A stretch of DNA of 57,043 nucleotides, from contig JAAYQA010000031.1 of assembly GCA_012519495.1 (NCBI GenBank), positions 1-57,043 on the forward strand. Direction: 5' to 3'. The translations under genes and the position numbers were made by a program. Below the pieces are notes generated by a model, which was not told where the DNA came from, searched no databases, and saw nothing but the letters and a program-made list of their open reading frames with translations. This document shows, piece after piece, positions 17,389 to 25,618 of this stretch (its first letter is position 1; every line of letters begins with the position of its first letter). This stretch comes from Tissierellia bacterium (GTDB lineage Bacteria > Bacillota > Clostridia > Tissierellales > Peptoniphilaceae).

Positions 17389-18327
17389 ATGAAACGCCGT
17401 CGATTAGGGATACTGCTTGTTGTTGTCGGTTTTACGGGTCTTTTTGTCACGCTGTTTTCGTTTGTCGGACGCTTATGGGAGTTTCCGCTGGGGTTTATCG
17501 GTAAAGGCCTGCGCCGGCTTTCTCTTTCGGGGTCTTTGGGCAATGGTTTGGCGGTGATGCTCTTTGTTGCCGTTTGTCTATTGCCGGTATATCTTTTGTA
17601 CAGGCAGCGAAAGAATCGGCCGTTGTTTGCGGAAGATGCGCTTTTGGTACTTTTGTCGCTGCTGCTGGTGCCGCTGCTGTACGGGGCGGTGAATCCCGGC
17701 CGCTTGTGGCAAACGGGCGGGCCGGATATGTCCGACCCGTTCGGCATCGCGGTGATCGGATCGATAGGAGTCGCCTATGGCGTATTCCGGATGATACGGG
17801 AGAGTCAGGGTTCTGAACAGCGATTGATCCGTCTTTTGCGTTTTCTTTTGTATGGCGCAGCCATCTATTTTGTTCTGGCTGTCACGGTGGGAGCCGCCTC
17901 GCAGACGGCAGAGAGCTACCGCGGGATCCTTGCCAATGCCGCCGGTGGACAGCAGGCAAACCCGGTGGAATGGGGGATGCTGTGGTTCGGTTTTTTGGCG
18001 GGCGCCGTTCCGAATGCCCTGGGGCTTTTTACGATACTGCTCAGTTTGGACTGGCTCGATGCATCAGCCCGCGACCGTTATTCGGAGGCGAGCCTGCAGG
18101 CAGCCGCAAAACTGGCGGAGTGGAGCAGGAAAGCCCTCGTGATCAGTATGTTGGTGCATCTGGTGTATCAGCTGTTGCAGCTTTTCTTGATATCCCGATT
18201 GGCCCATGCGCGTTTCAGTATTCACATCCCGGTTTTTTCCGTCTTTTTCGTACTGGCCGCCCTGCTTTTTGCCCGGAGGGCGGAAGCGGACTGCGCTATG
18301 AAACAAGAGAATGATCTGTTCATATGA
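17389..18327 (+). CDS. Polytopic membrane protein, unknown
   Basis: A 312-residue hydrophobic protein with about eight predicted membrane helices, and no catalytic motif recognised. It is encoded directly before, and overlapping by 4 nt, a small XRE regulator. Pairs of a membrane protein and a small HTH protein are common in Bacillota. The RBS GGAGGTGGAGG is very strong. Function unknown; it may sense the envelope or be what the regulator controls. Confidence 0.75.
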   Translation: MKRRRLGILLVVVGFTGLFVTLFSFVGRLWEFPLGFIGKGLRRLSLSGSLGNGLAVMLFVAVCLLPVYLLYRQRKNRPLFAEDALLVLLSLLLVPLLYGAVNPGRLWQTGGPDMSDPFGIAVIGSIGVAYGVFRMIRESQGSEQRLIRLLRFLLYGAAIYFVLAVTVGAASQTAESYRGILANAAGGQQANPVEWGMLWFGFLAGAVPNALGLFTILLSLDWLDASARDRYSEASLQAAAKLAEWSRKALVISMLVHLVYQLLQLFLISRLAHARFSIHIPVFSVFFVLAALLFARRAEADCAMKQENDLFI

Positions 18328-18548
18328 TTACCGTGCATCTGGAAGAAGTCTTAAAAAAACGAGGCATGACGTCCAAGGAACTGGCGGCTTTGGTACATAT
18401 CACAGAAGCCAATCTGTCGATCCTGCGCAGCGGGAAGGCGAAGGGCGTGCGTTTTCACACCTTAAACCGCATCTGTTTTTATTTGCAGTGTGAACCGGGA
18501 GACATTCTGCAATTTGACGGAGAATTGGAGGCGGACGATGAAGAATAA
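18324..18548 (+). CDS. Small XRE/Cro-CI helix-turn-helix regulator
   Basis: 74 residues, almost entirely an HTH: LEEVLKKRGMTSKELAALVHI, TEANLSILRSGKAKGVRF and a CFYLQCEPGDILQF tail. This resembles the YozG-type short XRE proteins. It overlaps the membrane protein gene (ATGA-like junction) and the next gene by 11 nt. It probably binds the palindromes at 17324-17368. Confidence 0.88.
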   Translation: MITVHLEEVLKKRGMTSKELAALVHITEANLSILRSGKAKGVRFHTLNRICFYLQCEPGDILQFDGELEADDEE

Positions 18549-19446
18549 CAGAATATGGATAGGAATCCTGCTTCTTGCCTTTGTAGTGGGTGTGGCAGGA
18601 CAGCCCCTGGCAGACGCAAACGATACAGGGGCTGCTAAGGACCGTTTAGTCGGCATCCTGCTGGCACAAGAACCGCCCGACCGGCTGGACTTTTCCGATG
18701 CGCGCATCCAGGCGGGGCAAACAGGAGACGATGTGATCCTTTCCGAGGTTTCCCGGCAAAAGATTTATGCGACAGAAAGTCGGAACGAACAAGGTAAGAC
18801 CTATACTTTTCCCGGTATAGACGATCCGCATGTCATCTTTGTGCGGGAGGAAAACCCCGACGGATTTGCGTCGGTCTATCTGGATCAGACGCCGGGGATA
18901 GTTACCTTCCTGGATTATAACGACAAAGGAGATACCGGCGATGTCGAACTGCAGGCCGAGGTGCATGTGTCGGCCGAAGAAGAAACCATTCTGTATCCCT
19001 GTCTGCTTTATCGGGAAGGCAATGGCAAGGTGTACACTGCAGGGAGCGAACCGAGCTGGCTGCTGCACGAAGAGAGCCTCGGTCATCTGTTGACCCTTAC
19101 CTTTGAAGAGAGCTATACGCGAAACAGAAACGGGATAGAAGAAGACGATTCGATCCGGATCGAACTGGCTTCATACGTTGATCTGCCTCCGGACGCGTTC
19201 CGGCTGATTGAAATGGACGAAGACCACGGTATCGTGCAGGAAATGCAATACGACAAGAAGAAGCTGCCGGAAAGCTATGCACCGAAAGCCGATTGCGCGT
19301 ATCTGCTGCTGGAGACGCTGCGCACCGATCGTGACGGAAAGCCTTTCACCGAGCGGAGGATCTTTGCACGCGGGGATGAGAGTTTAGACGTATATATCTG
19401 CGAGAGCACATTCTGCGAACGCCAAACGGTCGTTTTACACTGGTAG
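18538..19446 (+). CDS. Exported protein of unknown function
   Basis: 302 residues with an N-terminal signal peptide or membrane anchor (residues 5-24, cleavage possible after a QPLADA-like site). The rest is acidic and beta-rich, with no motif recognised. The ATG at 18538 overlaps the XRE gene and follows TTGGAGG. Third gene of the operon. Confidence 0.7.
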   Translation: MKNNRIWIGILLLAFVVGVAGQPLADANDTGAAKDRLVGILLAQEPPDRLDFSDARIQAGQTGDDVILSEVSRQKIYATESRNEQGKTYTFPGIDDPHVIFVREENPDGFASVYLDQTPGIVTFLDYNDKGDTGDVELQAEVHVSAEEETILYPCLLYREGNGKVYTAGSEPSWLLHEESLGHLLTLTFEESYTRNRNGIEEDDSIRIELASYVDLPPDAFRLIEMDEDHGIVQEMQYDKKKLPESYAPKADCAYLLLETLRTDRDGKPFTERRIFARGDESLDVYICESTFCERQTVVLHW

Positions 19447-19477
19447 GCAGGGTCCCTTGTTCCGATGAAAACAGCGC

Positions 19478-19500
19478 CGGATTCCGTTATAATGAATCCG
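19478..19500 (+). promoter_or_regulatory. -10 box inside an inverted repeat, radical SAM cluster
   Basis: TATAAT (19488-19493) lies between CGGATTC (19478-19484) and GAATCCG (19494-19500), a perfect 7-bp inverted repeat with a 9-nt centre. No clear -35 box at the right distance, which is usual for activator-dependent promoters. It is 25 nt before the first gene of the cluster. Confidence 0.5.
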
Positions 19501-19517
19501 TAAGCAAGGGAGAGCCC

Positions 19518-20819
19518 ATGAAAATTGCCGTCATTCTTGTGAATATGTTTGAAGGCCGCCACGAAGACGCCATGCAACCGATCCTGTTTGCGATTCTGGA
19601 TGCGCTTTCGCCGGGACATACGCTGCATTTTTACGACGAACGGATCCGTCCGCTCCCGGAAGGGATCGATGCGGATCTGTTCGCCTTGTCCGTGGACACT
19701 TTTTCCGCCGCCCGGGCCTACCGGTTGGCGGATATTTTGCGTGCACAGGGGAAAACCGTCGTATTAGGCGGCATCCATCCGACCTCCGTGCCGGATGAAG
19801 CACAGGCGCATGCCGATGCCGTCATTGTCGGCGAGGCGGAAGACACCTGGCCGGAGCTTTTGGCCGATGCGGAACAAGGCTGTTTGCAAAAGCGCTATGT
19901 TTCAGAGCAGCCTCCGCTCGTAAGCTTTGATCCGGGTCACCCCGCGCTGCAAAAAGGTTATTTGCCGCTGGGTATTATGGAGACGTCGCGCGGGTGCCCG
20001 CATACCTGTGATTTTTGCAGTGTAAAGGTTTTGTATCCCGGTCGCGTGCGCAGAAAGCCGCTCGCCATGATCGAAACGGAGATTGCCCGCTCGCCGCACC
20101 GGCTTCTGTTTTTTGTCGACGACAATCTGTATTCCGACCGCGCGTATTTTCTGGCTTTATTGCAAATACTCAAAAACCATAAAAAACGCTGGGCCGCGCA
20201 GGTTTCTGTCAATATAACGGGTGATGCGTCCGTGCTGGACGCCGCAAAAGATGCGGGCTGTGTTCTTCTTTTGATGGGATTTGAATCCCTCCACAAAGAT
20301 GCGCTGCAGCCGATGGGAAAAATGCAGAATCTGCAGACGGATCTGGCGCAGGCAGCCGCAGCGGTGCATCAAAAGGGCATGCTCCTGTATGCAACCTTTG
20401 TGTTCGGCTACGATACCGACACCGCACAGCGGGTGCGTGAAGTCGAGCAGTTTGCCAATCATTTGGGCATTGCGGTCGTAAACTTCAACCCGTTGCAACC
20501 GATGCCCGGTACGCCCCTGTACAAACGCCTGCAAAAGGAAGAGCGCCTGCAGGAAACCGCTTGGTGGCTGGACTCCCGCTACCGTTACGGGCAGATGGCG
20601 TTTGAACCCAAAGAGGTGTCCGGGCGGGTTTTAAGCGAAGAAATTGCCGGTGCGCGCAGGCGGTTCTACGGACGAAGAAATACCCTAAGGCGCTGGCTGA
20701 GAAATCCCGCCGCAAAAAGTCCGGTCAACACAGGACTGCATTTTTTACTGAGCCATGTATCAAGAAAAGAGATCCGGCGCAAGGAAGGCAGGCTTTTGCA
20801 TGCGAATCACACTGATTAA
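19518..20819 (+). CDS. B12-binding-type radical SAM protein 1
   Basis: 433 residues. Residues about 1-125 form the cobalamin-binding-like Rossmann domain, with VVLGGIHPTSVPDEAQAHAD and VGEAED. The radical SAM domain starts near 150, with the 4Fe-4S cysteines C160, C164 and C167 (RGCPHTCDFC). Later come LLFFVDDN and MGFESLHKD. The classic cobalamin-ligand DxHxxG motif is not visible, as in many of this class. The C-terminus carries the YRYGQMAFEPK element shared with its three paralogues downstream. Family members are methylases, cyclases and ring-contraction enzymes; the reaction here is unknown. RBS AAGGGAG. Confidence 0.88.
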   Translation: MKIAVILVNMFEGRHEDAMQPILFAILDALSPGHTLHFYDERIRPLPEGIDADLFALSVDTFSAARAYRLADILRAQGKTVVLGGIHPTSVPDEAQAHADAVIVGEAEDTWPELLADAEQGCLQKRYVSEQPPLVSFDPGHPALQKGYLPLGIMETSRGCPHTCDFCSVKVLYPGRVRRKPLAMIETEIARSPHRLLFFVDDNLYSDRAYFLALLQILKNHKKRWAAQVSVNITGDASVLDAAKDAGCVLLLMGFESLHKDALQPMGKMQNLQTDLAQAAAAVHQKGMLLYATFVFGYDTDTAQRVREVEQFANHLGIAVVNFNPLQPMPGTPLYKRLQKEERLQETAWWLDSRYRYGQMAFEPKEVSGRVLSEEIAGARRRFYGRRNTLRRWLRNPAAKSPVNTGLHFLLSHVSRKEIRRKEGRLLHANHTD

Positions 20820-22158
20820 ACCGAATATGGGCATGTCCAAAGGCAAAGTCTATATCGACGAAGGGCGCATGGAGCCATTGCAGATCGGGGTTCTGGCGGG
20901 CATGATCCCCAAAGAAGATGCCGTTACGTTTTATGATGATCGCATGGAAGCGATCGACTATACCGAAAAGACGGATCTGGTCGCCCTGACCGTAGAGACC
21001 TTTACCGCCAAACGGAGCTATCAAATTGCGGACCAATACAAAAAACGCGGCGTGCCGGTCGTTTTGGGCGGGATGCATGTGACGCTGTGCCCGGAAGAAG
21101 CAAAAGCCCATGCCGATGCCATCGTCATAGGGGATGCGGAGTCCGTCTGGCGAAGTTTGCTGGAGGATGCAAAAAACAAACGGCTCCGGCCGGTATACCG
21201 CGGGGCGTATCAGTCCTGTCCGCAGGAGAAAGTCTTTGTGCGAAGGGATTTGTTTCAGAACAAGGGGTATCTCCCCATTACGCTGATGCAATATTCGCGC
21301 GGATGCCCGTATCATTGTCATTTCTGCGCATCCAGTGCGTATTTCGGGGCACGCCATGCGGTTCGGCCTATCGATGAAGTTGTGGAGGAAATCCGCCGTC
21401 AGAAGCGGAAACTGGTGTTTTTTGTCGACGACAATATCGTGGCCGATTTTACCGCGGCCAAAGCGCTGTTCCGCGCGCTGATCCCGCTGAAGATCCGCTG
21501 GGTGTCACAGGGTTCGATCGATATGCTGAAGGATAAAGAACTCATGCAGCTTATGGTACAAAGCGGCTGTATGGGGCTGGTGATCGGCTTTGAATCGGTG
21601 GATCCGCAGAACCTGGCCGCGATGAACAAACAGGCGAACCGATCGCTCTCAGAAAACTATGAGGAGCAGATTGAAGCGCTGCGCGCTTACGGCCTGCAAA
21701 CCTGGGCTGCCTTTACCATCGGTCACGACAACGATACGGTGGAATCCGTCGAGGCCTTGTGTGATTTTGCCATCCAAAGCAAATTCACCTTTGCGGCGTT
21801 CAATATTCTGATGCCGTATCCGGGTACCCGCCTGTATGACAGGCTGGCTGCGGAAAACCGGCTCTTGTATGACGGAAAATGGTGGCTGCATCCTGCGTAT
21901 CGCTTTAATCACGCGGCGTTTGTCCCCAAACGCATGACCGCAGACGAACTGACCACAGCCGGCTTTCAGGCCAGGAAGCGCTTTAATGCACCGGGCAGCA
22001 TTTTCAAGAGAGCCTTTGAGCCCCGCACCAATATGGGAAGCCCGTACCGGCTCATGACGTATTTGCTTTACAACCCGCTGTTTCGAAAAGAAGTGTTTAA
22101 AAAACAGGATATGTATTTAGGAGTACAGGATGACGACGAAAATTATTGCGCCCGCTGA
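20800..22158 (+). CDS. B12-binding-type radical SAM protein 2
   Basis: 452 residues with the same two-domain plan. GGMHVTLCPEEAKAHAD lies in the B12-like domain, C169, C173 and C176 (RGCPYHCHFC) form the cluster site, and LVFFVDDN, IGFESVDPQNL and YRFNHAAFVPKRMT follow. It starts inside gene 1 (20-nt overlap) with AAGGAAGG upstream. The N-terminus (IKPNMGMSKGKVYIDEGRMEPLQ) is of the kind seen in BchE/HpnJ-type enzymes. Substrate unknown. Confidence 0.88.
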   Translation: MRITLIKPNMGMSKGKVYIDEGRMEPLQIGVLAGMIPKEDAVTFYDDRMEAIDYTEKTDLVALTVETFTAKRSYQIADQYKKRGVPVVLGGMHVTLCPEEAKAHADAIVIGDAESVWRSLLEDAKNKRLRPVYRGAYQSCPQEKVFVRRDLFQNKGYLPITLMQYSRGCPYHCHFCASSAYFGARHAVRPIDEVVEEIRRQKRKLVFFVDDNIVADFTAAKALFRALIPLKIRWVSQGSIDMLKDKELMQLMVQSGCMGLVIGFESVDPQNLAAMNKQANRSLSENYEEQIEALRAYGLQTWAAFTIGHDNDTVESVEALCDFAIQSKFTFAAFNILMPYPGTRLYDRLAAENRLLYDGKWWLHPAYRFNHAAFVPKRMTADELTTAGFQARKRFNAPGSIFKRAFEPRTNMGSPYRLMTYLLYNPLFRKEVFKKQDMYLGVQDDDENYCAR

Positions 22159-22807
22159 ATTGGACGCTGTGCAGAAAGACCGCATGTTTCAACTGATGGC
22201 TACCCATTATGACGGGGTAAAACCGGATGTGTTCCTACAGGATCTGCAGGAAAAAGACGCGGTGATCCTGCTGGAAGAAGAGGGAGAGGTCATCGGCTTT
22301 TCCACGCAGAAGATCATAGAAACGCACGGGATCCGCGCGGTATTTTCCGGCGATACCATTATCGATCGGGCACACTGGGGCACCCAGCAGCTGTCCCGCG
22401 CGTTTGCCCGCCACTTTTTTTCGCATCCCGACGGTCCGCTGTACTGGTTTTTAATCTCCAAAGGCTATAAAACCTACAAGTATCTGCCCACCTTCTTCCG
22501 GACGTTTTATCCGCGCTACGATCAGGAAACGCCTGCGGATATGAAAATGCTGCTGGATGCGCTGGGACAGCGCCTGTATCCGGATACGTACTGCCCGAAA
22601 ACCGGTGTAATCACCTATGGAGAAAAGAAGGATCGCCTCAAACCGGAACTGGTGGATCTGTCTGCCCGTGAAGGCGATCCCCATTACGACTTTTTTGTGC
22701 AGGCCAATCCGAATTTTGCCTCCGGAGATGATCTGGCCTGTATCACCCTTCTTTCTCGTGACAATCTGCGCAAAGGGACCGAACGCATCCTGTTCGGAAA
22801 AGCATGA
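22130..22807 (+). CDS. GNAT-like protein in the radical SAM cluster
   Basis: 225 residues. The middle (DAVILLEEEGEVIGFSTQ, VFSGDTIID, YWFLISKGYKTYKYLP) looks like an N-acyltransferase (GNAT) fold with strands and a helix, but a clear acetyl-CoA loop is not visible. It overlaps gene 2 by 29 nt and touches the GH3 gene (ATGA). It could acylate the pathway substrate. The call rests on fold impression, hence moderate confidence in function. Confidence 0.65.
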   Translation: MTTKIIAPAELDAVQKDRMFQLMATHYDGVKPDVFLQDLQEKDAVILLEEEGEVIGFSTQKIIETHGIRAVFSGDTIIDRAHWGTQQLSRAFARHFFSHPDGPLYWFLISKGYKTYKYLPTFFRTFYPRYDQETPADMKMLLDALGQRLYPDTYCPKTGVITYGEKKDRLKPELVDLSAREGDPHYDFFVQANPNFASGDDLACITLLSRDNLRKGTERILFGKA

Positions 22808-24285
22808 AGCTTCTGTACGCGATGCTGAAATGGCGCTACCGGGCGCTAGCCATCGCGTATCAGTCGGCTCCTGCACAGGAAGCGCTGCTTTTGTCGCTGC
22901 TTGAAAAAAACCGGAATGCAGCGTACGGAAAAACGTACGGATTTTCCTCTATTCGTTCGGAAAAAGCGTATCGCGAACAAGTGCCCGTGGTCCGGTTTGA
23001 CGATATCGCTCCGTGGGTGGAGCGGATCCGGCAGGGCGAGACGGGCGTATTGACAGAAGAACCCGTGCTTCTATTTGAGCCGACGGGCGGTTCGTCCGGC
23101 GTGCGCAAGTGGATTCCCTATACAAAAACCCTGCAGACCCAATTCCGGCAGAGTGTCGAGGCCTGGCTCTACGATATCTACACCGAATATCCCGGCGTGG
23201 ATCAGGGGAAAGCCTACTGGATGATTACGCCGCCTTTTACAGAAGAAGACACAGCAGAAACCGATGTGCCCGTTGGATTTGAAGACGATGCGGCGTATCT
23301 GGGAAGCTGGGGACAAAAGCTGATGAACCGGATGATGGTGCAGCCGTTGATTACCCCGGGCATGGACACCGAGACCTTCTATACGGTTACCGTGCGCGCG
23401 TTGGCTGCGGAAAAGAATCTGCGCTTGTTGTCGGTGTGGAATCCGAGTCTGCTTTTGAATCTGCTCGGCTTTTTACAAAAACAGTCGGACACGGTGAAGA
23501 AAACTCTCTCCAAAAGCCGTGCAGAGGCATTGGAGCGGGCTGTGCAGACAGAAAACTGGCAGCTTCTGTGGCCCGAACTGCGCCTGCTCAGCTGCTGGGC
23601 GGATGCGTCCGCCGCAGACGATGCAAAAGAATTGGCCGCATGTCTCCCCTTTGCAACAATGCAGCCGAAGGGGCTTTTGTCTACTGAATGCATGGTCAGT
23701 TTCCCGACACGGGAAAGCCTTGCACACGGCGGCATGCTGCCGGCTTTTCGGAGTACCTATATGGAGTTTTTCACCGAGGATCGTTTCTTCTGTCTGCAGG
23801 AGATAGAAGAAGGCGTGGAATACGATGTGATCGTTACAACCGGCGGCGGCTTGTACCGCTACGATACGGGCGACCGCATCCGGGTAACCGGCCGGCTGGG
23901 GAGCGTCCCGCTTCTTCGTTTTACCGGCCGTACCGGCACGGTGGATCTTGTCGGAGAAAAACTGACGCCCGGTTTTGTGGAGACGGTATTTTCCGACCTG
24001 ACGGGGTTTTATCTTCTTATGCCCATGGAAAAAGGATATGTACTGTGCACCGACACCGCGATCCGTCCGCAGGAAGCGGAAACGCGCCTGCTTACTTCGC
24101 ATCACTATGCGCTGGCAAGGAGAATGGGGCAGCTGAAACCGGTCCGTGTGTTTCGTATCACCGGCGATGCAAAACAGCAGTATTTTGAACAATGCCAGCG
24201 CCACGGCCAGCGTCTGGGCGATATAAAACCCGTGCGGCTCACCGCGCGCACCGACTTTGTTTTCACAGGAGAATATCATGATTAG
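22804..24285 (+). CDS. GH3 family acyl-adenylating / amido-synthetase-like enzyme
   Basis: A 493-residue protein resembling plant auxin-responsive GH3 enzymes and their bacterial relatives. The adenylation phosphate loop is FEPTGGSSGVRKWIPYT (TGGSSG at 94-99), with LLSVWNPSLLLNL (208-220), LLSTECMVSFPT, YRYDTGDRIRV (351-) and FTGRTGTVDLVGEKLTP. GH3 enzymes activate a carboxylate with ATP and join it to an amine. Together with radical SAM enzymes it would activate a carboxylic substrate or product. Coupled by ATGA to the GNAT-like gene. Confidence 0.85.
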   Translation: MKLLYAMLKWRYRALAIAYQSAPAQEALLLSLLEKNRNAAYGKTYGFSSIRSEKAYREQVPVVRFDDIAPWVERIRQGETGVLTEEPVLLFEPTGGSSGVRKWIPYTKTLQTQFRQSVEAWLYDIYTEYPGVDQGKAYWMITPPFTEEDTAETDVPVGFEDDAAYLGSWGQKLMNRMMVQPLITPGMDTETFYTVTVRALAAEKNLRLLSVWNPSLLLNLLGFLQKQSDTVKKTLSKSRAEALERAVQTENWQLLWPELRLLSCWADASAADDAKELAACLPFATMQPKGLLSTECMVSFPTRESLAHGGMLPAFRSTYMEFFTEDRFFCLQEIEEGVEYDVIVTTGGGLYRYDTGDRIRVTGRLGSVPLLRFTGRTGTVDLVGEKLTPGFVETVFSDLTGFYLLMPMEKGYVLCTDTAIRPQEAETRLLTSHHYALARRMGQLKPVRVFRITGDAKQQYFEQCQRHGQRLGDIKPVRLTARTDFVFTGEYHD

Positions 24286-25618
24286 AATTGCCTTTCTGGC
24301 CCCCGCGGGTGCCATGCACCGCGCGGGCGGGAACTTCGGGAAGAGCCTGCATTATGCACCGCTGACACTCACCACATTGGCGGCCCTGGTGCCGGAGGAG
24401 ATCGAAACCGAACTGTCCATTCACGATGAAACCGTAGAAAAAATAGATCCGGATCTGGAAGCGGATCTCATTTGTATCACCGTGATCACAGGCACTGCGC
24501 CGAGATGTTACCGTTACGCCGACTATTTTCGCAGCCGGGGGATCACGGTAGCGCTGGGCGGGGTGCATGTTTCCATGCTCCCGGAAGAGGCGGCACAGCA
24601 TGCCGATATCCTGTTTACCGGCTTCAGCGAGCAGACCTTCCCGCAAATGATCCGCGACTTTGCCAAAGGCGAAGCCAAACCGCGCTATCATCAGGAGGAG
24701 GGTTACAGCCTGATCGGCCGGCCGATGCCCCGGCGGTATCTTTTGAAAAAGGACGGCTATATCACGACCGCCACGCTGGAGGCCGTGCGCGGCTGTTCGT
24801 ATCCGTGCACCTTCTGCGCCTATCCGACCGCCTTTGGCCGCACGGTCTATGAACGCAATGTCGACGAGGTGCTCCGGGAAGTGGAGGCTTTGCAATCGCG
24901 CATTCTCGTGTTTCCCGATGTCAATCTCATGGCGAACCGCGCCTATGCGAAAGCGCTTTTTACCGCACTCATTCCGTACAAAAAACAGTGGCTGGGGCTT
25001 GTGACCTCCTCCATCGGGCTGGATGACGAAATGCTCGACCTGTTTGAAAAAAGCGGCTGCCGCGGACTTTTGATCGGCTTTGAATCGATCACGCAGGATG
25101 CCCAGAGCTTTATCAACAAAGGCGTCAATCATGTGAAAGACTACAAAGAACTCATGAAAAAGCTGCACAGCCGCGGTATTCTCGTGCAGGGCTGCTTTGC
25201 GTTCGGCTCCGACGAGGAAGACCCCTCCGTTTTTGAAAAAACGGTTGAAATGGTGGAAGAGATCCGGATCGACCTGCCGCGATACAGCATCCTCACCCCG
25301 TTTCCGAAGACCCGCCTGTATGCGGATCTGGAGGCACAGGGGCGGATATTTGAACGCGACTGGGCCATGTACGATGTGGAACACTGTGTGTTTACTCCCA
25401 AAAACATGACCGTTGAACAGCTGGAAGAAGGCATCACCTGGGCGTGGGAGCAGACCTATTCTTTCAGGAGTATATTTCAGCGCCTGAAACCCTTCCGGCA
25501 TGCGCCCTGGCTTTCCCTCCCGCTGAACTTCGGCTACAAGGGCTATGCGGACAAATACCACCGCTACACAAGAGAAGTCATGACCGACAATCGCGATATT
25601 CCGGAGGTACGGGCATGA
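24278..25618 (+). CDS. B12-binding-type radical SAM protein 3
   Basis: 446 residues, the most divergent of the four. It has ALGGVHVSMLPEEAAQHAD, cluster cysteines C173, C177 and C180 (RGCSYPCTFC), LVFPDVNLMANRAYA in place of the FFVDDN motif, IGFESITQDA and CVFTPKNMT. The shared C-terminal element suggests a common substrate or partner. The start at 24278 follows ACAGGAG and overlaps the GH3 gene by 8 nt. Confidence 0.88.
   Translation: MIRIAFLAPAGAMHRAGGNFGKSLHYAPLTLTTLAALVPEEIETELSIHDETVEKIDPDLEADLICITVITGTAPRCYRYADYFRSRGITVALGGVHVSMLPEEAAQHADILFTGFSEQTFPQMIRDFAKGEAKPRYHQEEGYSLIGRPMPRRYLLKKDGYITTATLEAVRGCSYPCTFCAYPTAFGRTVYERNVDEVLREVEALQSRILVFPDVNLMANRAYAKALFTALIPYKKQWLGLVTSSIGLDDEMLDLFEKSGCRGLLIGFESITQDAQSFINKGVNHVKDYKELMKKLHSRGILVQGCFAFGSDEEDPSVFEKTVEMVEEIRIDLPRYSILTPFPKTRLYADLEAQGRIFERDWAMYDVEHCVFTPKNMTVEQLEEGITWAWEQTYSFRSIFQRLKPFRHAPWLSLPLNFGYKGYADKYHRYTREVMTDNRDIPEVRA

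Noticed and set aside
24263..25561. 432-codon minus-strand frame opposite radical SAM protein 3
   Set aside because: No motif and no ribosome site, while the plus-strand frame carries all the radical SAM hallmarks.
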